Under the pieces are notes generated by a model. The model had not been told where the DNA came from. It did no database searches and worked only from the letters and a program-made list of their open reading frames with translations. Shown piece by piece: positions 24,730 to 36,690 of a stretch of 64,000 bases of DNA. The position numbers were made by a program, and so were the translations under genes. Where the stretch lies: NCBI GenBank assembly GCA_013076295.1, contig RQOL01000699.1:5952001-6016000 (forward strand), given 5' to 3'. The number at the start of each line of letters is the position of its first letter. Positions within the stretch are counted from its first letter, which is position 1. This stretch comes from Sanderia malayensis. Lineage: Eukaryota; Cnidaria; Scyphozoa; Semaeostomeae; Pelagiidae.

Positions 24730-25107
24730 CAGGGCCGCATTTACCTAAGATTCTTAGATTTAGGAGGCCCCAAGCAAAATTTCGAAATACCTATGAACTG
24801 CTGTTTGAAAGTAAAATCTTCAAACAACAAAGTGGCTTCATTACTTGACAATATGTGATCCTGTAGATAATTGTTCCTTGTAGTTGGATATCAAAAACTG
24901 TGTTTAGCGCCATCAGCCAGTAATCATAATTTGCTTTTCATTATATTGCCGTTAGCAAATCGTTAGTTAAATAAAATTGTCCATATAAAGTTCATGCTTA
25001 CAGGGTGCTGAGTACTATACACGTGATAAATAAATTTTTTTGTTGTGTTCCAAGGGGCCCAAATCAATTTTGGGCCCAGGGCCCCAGCCGGCTTAAATGC
25101 GGCCCTG
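24730..25107. mobile_element. hAT-type MITE
   Basis: 378 bp with ends CAGGGCCGCATTTA and its exact complement TAAATGCGGCCCTG. CAGGG ends are typical of the hAT superfamily. The 8 bases on each side, GGTGCGTG (24722-24729) and GGCGCATG (25108-25115), agree at six of eight positions and look like an aged 8-bp target duplication. No coding sequence. The ends differ from those of the hAT element at 32644. Confidence 0.8.
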
Positions 25108-25115
25108 GGCGCATG

Positions 25116-26742
25116 TATACACGGTGGATTGCTAAGATACCTGTAAGCACGAGATTTTGAATACTTTGTGAAAGTTTGAAAATACGTTTAAGCTTATATT
25201 CGCTGACTGAATTTCGGTCATCCTGTCGTTATCAACACATTTATCCATTACTTTATATATCCAACAACAACAGCAGGAAGAAGCATGCATTGAATCTATA
25301 CCAAAAGAATGCCAGGCAATAAATTACAGCCATATTTGAAATTTATTTGAGCGTGTTAATTGAAGCATAGTTAAAATAGAATTGAAAGAAATACTTTAAA
25401 CTGTTAAAAGTAATGTTTTAAACAATGATTAATATATGAAACTTGATATTTTCGCCCACATCCATGGTAACCTCGATATTCATAAATTAATTGCCATAAA
25501 AAACTTGTAAATCTTGAAAAAAATTGTAAAGTGGACTAAGATGATGATAGAATGGGTTGCTTGAGTCGGTGAAACATCAACACATCAAGCGATGCTGGTT
25601 CTGTGAGAATGTAAACAAATTGTGGTAATATGTCCTTGTCTTTGAAAACTGGGAGGAGTTATAACTACCAACGTATTTCTTCAAAAATGTTACCTTCTCA
25701 AAGAAAGTGATCTTTCCAAATATGGATGGGCTCAAGTTATATAAATCGGGCCCCTGTCAATGGTCTCAAACGTGCAAGCGCCTCCTTAGACATTTCAACA
25801 ATTATGAATAAATTAATAATCAAAATTATTATTGTCATAAATATTTAAATATAAAATTTTTGATAACCCTTCGTGTACTGCACCAGCTTTCAACAAATTT
25901 TACAACACTGGATACACTCTTGTTTATCGTTACACTCACAGGCCTTTGTTATTGGGTTTTTCTGCAATGCAGACCAGAGCCTGATATTATCCTCTAATGA
26001 GATTAAGTCAGGTTATTTGATTCTAAGCATGTAGCTACCTCTGACTCGTAACACATTAATATTTTTATTTTGAAAACTTTTAGATTTCCCTGTTGTGTTT
26101 TTAAAACTCCCGCCAAACTTCACAGATGTGTCAATTAACAAACCTGAGAATATTGGGTTTCTCTGCCTTGTTCATGTTTCTTCAATGAATTACGATTCTT
26201 AGTTTTATCCATTGTGGCGTTGTCTGTTTTCGCATCTGTTGTTGCATTATCCATGTCTACACACTGGCACTTTATCTGAAAACTTAATTGACAAAATGTA
26301 ATCAAGGCACCCGAAGAAGACAAGAAAAAATAAAAAAGGAGGTTAATACTACATGAGAACCAAAGCGCTTGATATATTTTTCATGAAAGGAGAAAAAAAA
26401 TAATTTTTCAATTTGTTTTTTCTGAACGAGCGTATCGAGTTAGCCCGAAATCTGAATTTTTTCCAAAATTGGACCTATGTTTATCGAGATACGGGGCCAG
26501 CGTGACGAAATTTATTTAGCCAAAAAGTGGCATCCGGAAGCTTATTTAATTTGCCACCTAAAGTTTGTGCTGTTACAATATGTACGGAAGTTCTTTGAAC
26601 GTACTATACCTTCTAATGTATTGGGCATCCATATAAACAAAAATGAATGGCAATTTCAAATCAGATGGTCATCTAAAAATTTATACATGTCTGAACCATA
26701 CTAATTATTCACAGGCATTCCTATGACAATTTTGTTCTCTAA
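25116..26742. other. Non-coding stretch
   Basis: AT-rich sequence without a supportable gene. The 75-codon frame at 26477-26704 has no recognised motif. Confidence 0.5.
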
Positions 26743-27183
26743 GGGCCTGTTTATATGGAGAAGGGCTGGATTTGCATGCTTGTTTATATGAGAATTTTCC
26801 AGCCCTATTAGGAGGGCTGGAAGCACGAGAGCAGACATTTTCACAGCTATATTCCTTCACCGTGATAACTTGTCACCACGTTTCACGCTAACAGTCACTT
26901 TTACTATGACAACACATGCAGTATGTATTTGACGCGTGCGCAAAACAATATTTTCCAGCCCTTCTAGGCTAGCCAGCCCGCTTGATCGCGTTTACATGGA
27001 AAATTTCCAGCCCTCCTTGGCGAGATCTCGGGTAGTCAATAGCGAGATCTCGCCTAAGAGGGCTGGCCCCCTTCTCATGTAAACGAAAAGGAATTTTATG
27101 AAGCATCAAATGGAAAGGCGAGATCTCGGCAAAGAAGGCTAGCCCTCCTAGGAGGGCTGGCTCTTCTCCATATAAAGAGGCCC
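26743..27183. mobile_element. Harbinger-type MITE with TAA target duplication
   Basis: 441 bp. The left end GGGCCTGTTTATATGGAG and the right end, whose complement is GGGCCTCTTTATATGGAG, match with one mismatch. TAA flanks both sides (26740-26742 and 27184-27186), the 3-bp target typical of PIF/Harbinger. The interior is built from repeated AGGGCTGG and CGAGATCTCG motifs in both orientations, so it could fold into a long structured hairpin. A more eroded relative lies at 16810-17122. Confidence 0.82.
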
Positions 27184-27186
27184 TAA

Positions 27187-30100
27187 CACAAGGTTTCAAT
27201 CGCGTGAAAAAAATAGTAGCGCTCAAATGTTTTATGTAAATTTCAGAATAAAATTGCCCAAAAATGACACCTGATAATTACCAGATGAGTCTACCTATGC
27301 CTTACTCCCCACAAACAATATTTTATCATTATTGCCTGTTGCTGAAAAATATTTCTCAACTTTTGACAAGAGCACCCTTCCGAAACGAAAAATTGCGTTC
27401 ACACCTTCACACCTGCTAAAGAAATTCGCTATTGAAACAGTTCGTTATTTATATGTTGTTATGTAAATTTTCTTGCTCAAGCTTCGGGCCACTTCTAGAC
27501 GCCATTTTATATCAAGTGGTTCGTAGCTTTGCTCAGTTAATGTATACAACATCAGTTCAATAATACTATCACGAAATGTAATTTGCCTTATGCCTCGAAG
27601 ACTTCAGCACAACAGCAAAACAACTGAGCTCCCTTCAGACTCTCCACTCTATGCTCTCGCTTGGCTTGGCACATACACACCTAGGCAAAATGGAACAAAT
27701 AATGATATTCACAAGGTTTTAGTTTGTATATAAGGCAGTGATATATCAGATGTGGATTTCATTGGTAGACTTACCACCATTCAACTTCCACTGGGTGTTT
27801 GTGACGATCTCGCACTTGCAGTACAAAAAAAGATAGGCAGCATCTTCTTCACTACTCGTATCATACCTGTCTACCCGAGAGTCAAATTGGTATGGCTTAC
27901 ATGTCCATCATACACGTATACTTCTCCTCTTTCAGGTGATAAGTTAGTTGATACGAAAAGTTACTATTACCTTACTCGTTTTTCCAAATTCTGAGATCCA
28001 CATAAGCGCAACGAAGTGTTCTCAAGTCAAACAGAATTCAGATTGTACATACGGCGACATAACTACCAACTCCCGCAATCTCAAAATTGGCTGAATAAAA
28101 TCCCCAACTTTTGCATTTTGTCGCCAATTTATTGATAGTTACAGGCTCAAAAAATTGTGAAAAATATGACTCGACCTGTTTTGAATAGGGTTGAGCGATA
28201 AATCAAAGCAATTTAACTTCAGTTGCCTTTTAAAGGCTGCTAAAGGTTTATATGAAGTGCATTATAGTTCTCCTGACTTCCTAACGAAGACCAAAAAAGT
28301 TAAATATAATTAAAACCGTATCTTAACTTGAAAACTTGAGTCGCTTTCTTCAGGGTTAAAAAACTCGTAGTGGATTGTTCGGCTAAAAACTGTCTTCAAT
28401 GATTGTAACTCTCTGTGCTCTTTTCTTGGTAGCCAACCTAGACCCATAACATCCTTCCAGTTGGAATGTTTTTCAACCACAGTTCTAGTCGCATGGTTTT
28501 AAGCATTTTGCAAGGGGTTTCCCAGAGCATTTGAAATTTCCATAAACTGTGTGTCTCTGCCATCTTGTTTGGGTAAAAAAAGATTTTTTGCAATATGTTT
28601 TTCTCAGATGAATGAGCATGATGATTTTAATTTTCTAACATCTGATAATTTTGTGAGTAGCTACGTGACTTTAATGACTGCACGAGTGCAAATGACTGGA
28701 TTGATGCTTTAAGGTAACACAAACTATTTGCGAATCTTCTTTGAATAATCTCATTTAATAACTTATGATGAATTAGTTACCAATCCGACAGCTCCTCTGT
28801 TTCCGGTACTTGTGAAAAGATTAAGTAGGCGATACTTTTAGCCCAAGCGCATTGTCAAAATTTTCCAGACACCATGCGTTTGAAAGCTTTGAAATAATGC
28901 CCAATTCCGTCCTACTTCCTGCTCTAAAGTATGAGCTAATATATGTCGACCAGCTTCTCATACGTCTTGGCCACAGTATTGCATTTCCATCATCTTAACT
29001 GTTATTGGCCACTACAACAACGTCTGCCGATCTGCCTATAATTCGTTTAGTAAAGATGACTGTATATCTGCTGTTTTTGAAGAAGGAGAAGCAAATGCCA
29101 AGTCAAGCTAAACTATTTTTTCTGCTACTGTTCTCTCTTCGTTTTAATCCACTTTTCTGTTTAGGGCATGGCATTCGTTTTTCAAAAGTCTAAAGGGCGT
29201 TGTCTATAAAAATATTCCTAGAACTTTGTCGCAGACTCTGAGCCATAGTCATTCTTTTTCGTGCCTCCGCCCTGCACGTACCAGTTCAGAAAGGCATACC
29301 AAATTAGAAAATGGTCATATGTAAAGAAGCAATGGATAGTGTTCTCACAAGACTGTCTCTAAGAAGTTATATTGAGCCAGTTTTTCTCACATATTCTTCT
29401 TTCCTTTGAATAATTAAGTCGGAGTTAGAGTTAAAATATTGTATACATTATTTTCACGTTGGATGTAGCTTCGATGACGTATGGGGTAATTATTTTGAAA
29501 GTGGACTACTTTGTGCAACAATGGAAACCATTTTGTGACTATTGCATTGTGCATCATCAATTTTTCCAACTTGCGTTGCAACCTTACATTTGGCGTCAGC
29601 GCTTTGAACTTTGTTCATAGTCTCTAGCCAATAAGACAGTTGTTATGCTTCAGTCGTAGCAACTTCAAAAGATCGTTGCTGGGTGTAAATAACTTGTTGT
29701 TTGTAAAAGAAAAAAGGTGTTCTCATTTTTTTCTGACTCCAGTAGAAATTTGAATTAAATATATAAAGAGAATTAAGAGAAGTTTTGATCGCTCTTGTGA
29801 AATCTTCATACAACATTCTTACACGATCAAGCACGCCGTGCTTTATGAAACTTATTGACGAATAAAGTAGCACGCGATTGTAAAAGATTCCAATCATTTC
29901 TTCTATTCCAAACATGACATTACTTACATCAGTTGTAATTAGTTGCGAACTCAAATATGTGGAACAAAGTAATTTTGAGAATGTTAAACGCGTTTTACTT
30001 TTTGGGGGGAATTTCTTGTCCCTAAATTCAAACTGAAAACATTGCTTTTTTTAGAGAATTGAAAGTGAAATTGGAAAGTGTAAATTTAAAAAAAAATGTA

Positions 30101-30284
30101 CAAAGCTAAAGCTGAAAATGTTAAAACGTGTCCACGTGGCACAATCATTCATCAATGACTAAGCCGTTTTAATTTTAGTCTTGCCGTTATTTATTTGAAC
30201 GTTGTTATGACCAATTAATATTTTTTTTAGTAATTCTGTGAATGCGACGGTTTTGGTTTTTGGTAGCTCGATAATCAAGAGAAA
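27187..30284. other. Non-coding region upstream of the GPCR
   Basis: No gene recognised. A minus-strand 103-codon frame (29643-29954) shows no domain. A pyrimidine-rich tract ending TTTTTTTTAG at 30221-30230 could be a 3' splice site for a 5'-UTR intron of the GPCR, but that is a guess. Confidence 0.45.
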
Positions 30285-31541
30285 ATGGAAATCTGCAGAA
30301 GTTCAAAGATTCTTCAATATTTGGTAATAATCTTCTTGAGCATTGCGTCAAGCAATGAGTTTGTCCCTGATAATGGAACTCTGACCACAGCTATCATACA
30401 CAACAGGAGCCTTTCTACAGAGAAAGATTTGCATTTGTATTCAAGCAAAATCATACTGTCAACTTATTACACTCCAAGCCCCCAATTGTCCACAACAACA
30501 GGATTATCTTTAAAAGGAATCCCAAGCCTAAGCAATACTACAAAAGATATATTCATTGTAATTCTCTCGCTTTTGGTAATATTTGCTTTACTTGGCAATT
30601 TTACCCTACTAACAACAATAATTACAGTTAGAAAGCTTCACTCTAAAACACACATGCTCCTCGTTGATTTGGCTGTAAGTGATATCATTCTGGCAGTCAC
30701 TGTTGTTCCAATTGACATAAATGTTTTGGTTAAAGATGGGTTTTACCATAACGAAAGAACATGCGAGTTTTTCAGCACAATGTTTTTCATGTCTCTTCCG
30801 GCATCATCACTTAGCCTTTGCCTTCTCACCCTGGAACGCTATATAACATTGAAATATCCCCTGACACGCTTGAAGATTCTCTCAAAAAAAAGAGCAGTGA
30901 TAGCTCTTGCAGTAAAGTGGATTTATGTCATCATTATTGCATCGCTTCCAGTTATGGGTTGGGTTGATTTTCCAACCTCTGTTAAAAGCGACTGTAATTT
31001 CTACATCAAAACCCAATATTGTATTCTCATGGTGACAGCTAATTTCTTGCTGCCACTTTTGATAATACTACTGGCTAACATCGGAATTTTTCGAATTGCA
31101 AACAGTGCTGCAATGAAGAATAAGCATTCCTTATGTCAATTCGAAAGAAGAAGAGCAAGCTTTATAGCGGTTGTGGCAAATGTAAAAGCTGCTAAGCGTA
31201 TTATGTTGCTAGTTGGATTGTTTCTAATTTCATGGCTACCTTATATTGCCAACACCGTTGTTAATATTAGCTGTAACGGTTGTTCACCAAGATATGTTAC
31301 TGGCATTACGATGATTCTGAATTATTCAAACGCAACGATGAACCCGATTTTGTATGGCCTCCTTAACAAGGAAATCCGTCATGAGATTAAGAAGATAATA
31401 AACGGCATTGTAGCAAAATGTAGAAATGTCAAGTTTGATAAACCCAATCTTGGAGACAGTCGATCAGAATATCTCTATACAAAATCTATACGGGACAATA
31501 ACACTACAAATAAAGAAATAATAAACGAAACTGTTTTTTGA
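30285..31541 (+). CDS. Rhodopsin-family (class A) G-protein-coupled receptor, orphan
   Basis: An intact single-exon gene of 418 residues, a seven-transmembrane plasma-membrane receptor expected to couple ligand binding to heterotrimeric G proteins. Residues 1-21 look like a signal peptide, followed by an N-terminal tail with glycosylation sequons (NGT at 30, NRS at 40, NTT at 84). Class A landmarks: GN in TM1 (104-105), LAVSD in TM2 (129-133), Cys160 before TM3 and Cys237 in the second extracellular loop for the usual disulfide, ERY (184-186) ending TM3, SWLPY in TM6 (316-320) and NPILY in TM7 (353-357), then an amphipathic helix 8. Counting from ERY, position 3.32 is Phe, not the Asp of aminergic receptors, so a biogenic-amine ligand is unlikely. 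Intron-less class A receptors of this form are common in cnidarians. The ATG lies after a short AT-rich leader, and the signal peptide supports this start. Ligand unknown. Confidence 0.9.
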   Translation: MEICRSSKILQYLVIIFLSIASSNEFVPDNGTLTTAIIHNRSLSTEKDLHLYSSKIILSTYYTPSPQLSTTTGLSLKGIPSLSNTTKDIFIVILSLLVIFALLGNFTLLTTIITVRKLHSKTHMLLVDLAVSDIILAVTVVPIDINVLVKDGFYHNERTCEFFSTMFFMSLPASSLSLCLLTLERYITLKYPLTRLKILSKKRAVIALAVKWIYVIIIASLPVMGWVDFPTSVKSDCNFYIKTQYCILMVTANFLLPLLIILLANIGIFRIANSAAMKNKHSLCQFERRRASFIAVVANVKAAKRIMLLVGLFLISWLPYIANTVVNISCNGCSPRYVTGITMILNYSNATMNPILYGLLNKEIRHEIKKIINGIVAKCRNVKFDKPNLGDSRSEYLYTKSIRDNNTTNKEIINETVF

Positions 31542-32643
31542 GCAGAACGTTTACATGCATAAGATATGATGAACTAAAATTAACTATCGTACCTTGCAAA
31601 TTTAAGATATTTAATTACTTATCAAGACTTGTTAATGTTGCATTTACTAATTACAAATCCAGTAGTGAAGTCATAACTTTGGCCTAGAACATTCAGCATG
31701 TTTAAGTTACCCTTGCGAGACAGAAAAATGTAGGTAAGCAGAATGATTACGTGGGCATTTATTAACTTAGCTTGTAGAAACCAGAATGCCAAGTATGTAG
31801 AAAAAATGTCTACAGCCAAAGAAATTGCTTGGCAAATACTGAAACCAGATTTATGACAGTACAAGTGGCTTGTTTATTCATTACATCTTGATTTTGATTT
31901 GTAATAATAAGAATGTAATGCAACTGCTGAACTCATATATTCAGAAGCTTATTTGCGAGAGATAAATTGAATTGTAAATGAAGCGGAGAAATTGATCACC
32001 GAATTGGTTCTGGAGCCTTGTATGTTGTATCATGTGAAAGCTTGCGATATACGAGGCCCTAACCTGAAAAAGCTCCTGGACTGCTAACGGACCTTGTGTC
32101 TGCAGAAGCAAATTCTAAATATTGACAGCTTGAGTATATATCATTTATCTTACAACTGCATTAGCTCTGACTGTAACAATTAATCCATAGCTACTCTTAC
32201 CATTATACAATTGTTATGTTGTTTTAGCCTCGATGTGATTTATAGAGTTTTGTTCTATTAGCCTCATTATTAGATTTAAAGATCAGGAGAGCTGATGGCC
32301 TAACACGAGGGAGTTTATCTTTGTTCTACACTGTTTTATCTGGCGAAAAGAAGCGAAATCTTCCAAATATAGATGAACCCATTTGCCAAATCAACAGGAA
32401 CTCCAGTCTTGGGGCCCATGTACACGAGCACCTTAAATTTACCTAAAACAGTGGAGTGCAGCGTAAGGAGGTATAAGTTCCAGGTTGTCTGTCCTTATTT
32501 TGCTCACCAAAATAAGTAACACATGTCAGTTTTCCTAATTTATGATTATGGGTGACATCACAACTCTTGGTAAACTGTCCGGCTGGGCAGTTTCCTTGAA
32601 CGATACCTTGAATATTATCTGATAGTGAATACCTGAACACATT
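31542..32643. other. Non-coding region between GPCR and hAT element
   Basis: Mostly featureless. The last 200 bases can be read on the minus strand as an open frame with CPAGQFTKSC and KLTCVTYFGEQNKD, ending at a stop near 32443. This frame is cut by the hAT insertion and its source is unknown. GGGGCCCATGTACACGAG at 32416-32433 resembles the terminus of the nested MITE at 53368. Confidence 0.4.
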
Positions 32644-32990
32644 CAGAGACGTAGGAACCGGGGGGCACTGGGGGCACGTGCCCCCCAAGATTTTGAAATA
32701 AACAAAAAGTGCCCTTTTTGTTCACAAAGTGCCCTTTCTGTTCATAGAGTGCCTATTTAGTCAAATATTTTCTCTAAAATATTGAGATTAAGTAAATATG
32801 CCCTTACAGGTCAAGCACTTCGGTTTGAGTGATCCAGTTTTGAAAATTGACTCCTATTGTTTATACTTTTAAAGACATAACATAACAAGAGCGGAAATTA
32901 ATAGCTAATAGAATTCAACATGTGTGGCATTTGGTTTTACCCAGCCAAATCAGCGCGATTGAGCTCTATTGCTGTTTCGCTTTTGCCGAC

Positions 32991-35827
32991 ATGCCACGCG
33001 CTGATCGATGCAAACGAAAGAAGGAGGAGGAACTGAAGAAAGCTGCTAGTAAGGTTAAGAAAATAACGTCTCTGTTTGCATTTCAAAAAAATACAAGCAA
33101 CTGTAGTGAAGAATCTGCTGTTGAAAAAAGTATACAAGAACCCGTGACAAATCACTTTGAATTGCAAGAAATAGATAGCAGGAATAGAGGGCCTTCAAAG
33201 GAGAGCTCCTCTGTCTTTGGAGTCAAAGGACATAGAGATTGCAATGAAGACTTAAGTCATGAGAGTGGAGAACTAGGGAAGGGAGATTTCAACAACACTC
33301 CTCGGAGATCCAATATCACACCTTTCACGTTCGCAGAACCTTTATCAATCAAAACAAATATTGTGACAGATGAAGGATGGTCTTCAAATGCAAGTGTGTG
33401 CAATGAAGAATCTGCAGATTTTTTAATTAGTGCTCATTCTGAAGTAACCCCAACTGAAGATGCAGTCCAGGAAGGCCCCATCCTTCCTGTCTGCACTGCT
33501 CGCTGCTGTTCAAATGATGCTCCATTCATACCCACAGAAGATGACTTGAAGAAAACATCACAAAAGCAGACGATGTCCAGTGGCAAAGATGTAAAGATTC
33601 GCAAATGTACATTATCAGTATTTGCAAAATACCCCTGGGCAAGCTACTGTTTAACAAAGGGTACAATCGCATGTTTCTATTGCAGAAAGGCATCAAATAT
33701 GGGACTTCTAACGTTCAGCTACAACAAGACGGAGAAGGCATTTTGTGACGGGGACTTTTGCAACTGTAAGTACGAATATTTATTTATACTGGATAGCCAC
33801 TTCAGCTGTGATAGCTGTTATCAATGTGGGTGCAGTTGGTATAAACCCTTACCCCCAAAAATTCTGGGTACTCATTTACCGACCTCGGAAGGATGGGCAG
33901 CTGAGTTGGCTGACGGCTTGTAGTTCGTTGTTCCGACCATACGTGGGTTTGAACCAGTGAAGGCATCGCCTCTAAAGGACCAAGCCCAGCGCCTTAACCA
34001 CTAGGCTACACCACCGTATACTACACCACCAGCTATTCTTGATAAGGAATATAAATCAGAGCAGGAAATGCACAGAGATGTGTTGTTACGCCATTTTAGT
34101 AGCCTCCAGTATTTAACTCGTCAAGGCTTGGCCATCCGATGGGATCATGAAGGAGAAAGTAATCTTTATCAACTATTAAAGACAAGATCAGAGGATGTTC
34201 CAAACCTAAATAGATGGATAGATAAAAGTCATTACACAAGTCCTGATATTGTTAACGAATTGATTGAGATGATGGGAAATGATGTTCTCCGTTCTATCCT
34301 TGAAGACATCAGAAGTAACTTTGGTTTATTTAGTTTGATAGCAGATGAATCACGAGACATCAGTAATAAGGAGCAGCTTACATTTTACGATGGGTCTCGG
34401 TTCCTGAGCTTAGCACACATGAAGACTTTATAGGAAGGTATCACATGAAGGAAACCGATGCTGAAACAATTACATACTGTCTCAAAGATATTCTCCTTAG
34501 GTGCAATCTATTTCTTGATGACTGCAGATGGCAAGCTTACGATAGTGCAGCAACAATGAGTGGCCATTTGAGTGGAGTTGTTGCAAGGATAAAAGCTGAG
34601 AATCCAGCAGCTCATCGCATTCACTGTGCCAACCATAGACTCGATCTAGCACTCAAAGGATGTGCCAAGGAAAGTAAAATTGTCCGCGAGACTCTTTCAT
34701 TTGTCCAAGATCTTGCAGTTTTCATTCGAAATTCACCTAAAAGAATGTCAATCTACGAAGACATTGCCAAAGATGTAAGTTCAGATGGATCAGTAGACAG
34801 CCTGCATCTATTGTGCCCAACCCGGTGGACTGTAAGAACGAAGTCTGTTTCTGCTATTCTCAAAAACTATTCAGCCATTCAAGCAACCTTGCTCAGCATA
34901 GCCAATGAAAGTTCAGCCCGTGAGGTGTCAGACAAGGCATATGGATTGGCGGGAAATATGGTCAATTTCAAGACCTACTTTGGACTAAGATTTGCTTTGA
35001 AGTTGTTCAGCGTATGTGAGCAGCTTGCAAAGACACTGCAAACTAAGGGCATATTAGCACAAACTGCAATGGTTGGAGTCATTGCACTTAAAGGAAACTT
35101 GCAGCAGCAAAGAGAAGATTTTTCCTTCTTCTACCAGCAAACGACAGCTCAAGCTGCAGAATTCGATTTTGTCGAGGAACCAAAACTTCCAAGAAGGAGA
35201 CAAGTTCCAAGGCGCCTGCAGATTCTCGAGGTTTCACAACACCACCGTGAATCTACAGAGACCTATTACAGAGCAGGTTACTACGAGGCCATTGATGCAT
35301 GCACCGCAGAGTTGAATCGGAGATTTGATGAGGTTTCATATGCGCCACTACAAAATCTCGAAGAGGTCTTTTTAAATGCTGCCAACGGCCAGCCCTTTCA
35401 ATTTAGCAAGCAAGTGTGTGAAACCTGCGGCAAGCAAGTAGATTTCGAAGAAGCAGGAGCACAGTTGAAGTTCATTCCGTCTATCATACGACAGTATTGC
35501 CCTGGAATGAAGAAAGTCACTTCAATGGAAACGATTTTTTCGGCAATGACAAGTTGCTCAAACAGTGAAGTGTTGTTGTCAAGTGTCATGCAGCTTGAAC
35601 AGATTTACCTTTTGGCACCAATGAGCGCTGCATCCGCAGAACGATCGTTTTCAGTGCAAAGAAGGATAAAGCATTATAGCAGGAATAGAATGACACAGCA
35701 GAGGTATAACAATTTAATGATGCTGAACATTCACAAAGAAAGGACGGATGCAATTGATATCAACAAAATTGCTAGGGACTTTGCCCAAAGAAGTGACAGG
35801 AGACGGACTTTTTTTGGAAAGTTTTAA
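32991..35827 (+). pseudogene. hAT transposase (ZMYM1/TTF-zinc-finger-like), one frameshift, one intron
   Basis: A DNA transposase that would cut and paste the enclosing element. The preferred start is the ATG at 32991, followed by a Lys-rich segment; an upstream in-frame ATG at 32922 exists. Seen in order: a low-complexity acidic linker, a TTF-type zinc-finger start (KYPWASYCLTKGTIACFYCR), an intron at 33766-34032 (GTAAGT donor, AG acceptor, reading frame kept), the first catalytic block IADESRDISNKEQL, HCANHRLDLAL, LLCPTRWTVR, and the C-terminal dimerisation domain with APMSAASAERSFSVQRRI. A single frameshift near 34380 separates the frame that starts at 34068 from the frame that runs to 35827. 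About 30 residues of the zinc finger seem to be missing at the intron. Otherwise the gene is well preserved, so the insertion is not very old. Confidence 0.85.
33770..34017 (-). mobile_element. tRNA-derived SINE filling the hAT intron
   Basis: Read on the minus strand it starts GGTGGTGTAGCCTAGTGGTT, has a perfect RNA polymerase III A box TAGCCTAGTGG (34008-33998) and a B box GGTTCAAACCC (33955-33945), then a non-tRNA body containing CCTTCCGAGGTCGGTAAAT. Together these mark a tRNA-derived SINE of a kind common in marine invertebrates. It is antisense to the hAT transposase and occupies nearly the whole interval between the predicted splice donor (33766) and acceptor (34032). Confidence 0.75.
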
Positions 35828-36085
35828 GCTGAACATTTACTTGGACAGAAGATTTTTGATTTTACCCCTTTTTGTTGTACTTCAATTCTGATTTATATTC
35901 GTTTGGTTATGTTCTGAAGTGAAAACACTCTGCCATTGAAATTTCGCACCATTTTTTGCTGTGTATCACAGTATTCACTCGCAAATCCAACGTATTGGAA
36001 AGTGCCCCTCTAGCGGCAGAAGTACCCTTAAAGTGTTGTGCCCCCCCGCCAAGTTTAAAATGCTTCCTACGTCCCTGAACACATT

Positions 36086-36690
36086 CAAACGCTCTTGTGC
36101 TTTCTCTGAATTGTCTTACTTTAAAACGGCAAACTTTAGACGTATGGTTAACCAAAGGTTGTCTGCATGTGAAAAAAATGCCTGAAGCTTCGGAAAATAG
36201 GCTGCAGCAAAATGCATTACTCTTTTTAGTGTACGCTGGCGATTTTGCTCCAGCAGATATGCAAAAAAAATCTTCCTCCGACATAATTATATTTTCATAA
36301 ACAGATAAACAGAGAAATTTCCATATGGCCTTAGTTATTAAGAAAGCAAAAGTTTGAATAAACCGTGTACAATGATTCGCGTGGTTGTGAAATTGAGGAG
36401 GTGCTAATCTCCGATGACTTGGATCAAAGAGAAAAGAAAATGCTGCCTTAAATTATAGAATCCTCGAGAGCACCCCTTATTTCATTGGCTGGGCTTTCTC
36501 ATCCTTACGTGTGAAACGAATAAGGCAGACCTTGCAAAGGAGACCATATACACGGGCAACCTGAGTGCTAATTACCTTAATCCCTATAATGTCCTTATTT
36601 TGCCATTTGTCCTTATTCTGTATATGGGCACTTTGATTCATCAGAGCACGATGGAAGTCGACTACAAGCATTTACCGACTTTATCGAATC
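36086..36690. other. Non-coding region after the hAT element
   Basis: Right flank of the hAT insertion site. A minus-strand open frame runs from 36284 to the insertion point (with CISAGAKSPAYTKKS and RQPLVNHTSKVC). It and the frame on the other side of the element are in different phases across the target site. No function assigned. Confidence 0.4.

Larger units (their letters stand above)
32644..36077 (+). mobile_element. Complete hAT transposon with 8-bp target duplication
   Basis: 3434 bp. The left end CAGAGACGTAGGAA and the complement of the right end CAGGGACGTAGGAA differ at one base. An exact 8-bp duplication, AACACATT, lies on both sides (32636-32643 and 36078-36085). CAG-type ends and an 8-bp duplication define hAT elements. 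It encloses a nearly full transposase (32991-35827). GC-rich runs (GGGGGGCAC, TGCCCCCC) lie just inside both ends. Confidence 0.93.

Noticed and set aside
33945..34008. Functional tRNA gene on the minus strand
   Set aside because: A and B boxes are present, but the acceptor and anticodon stems do not form a tRNA and a SINE body follows.
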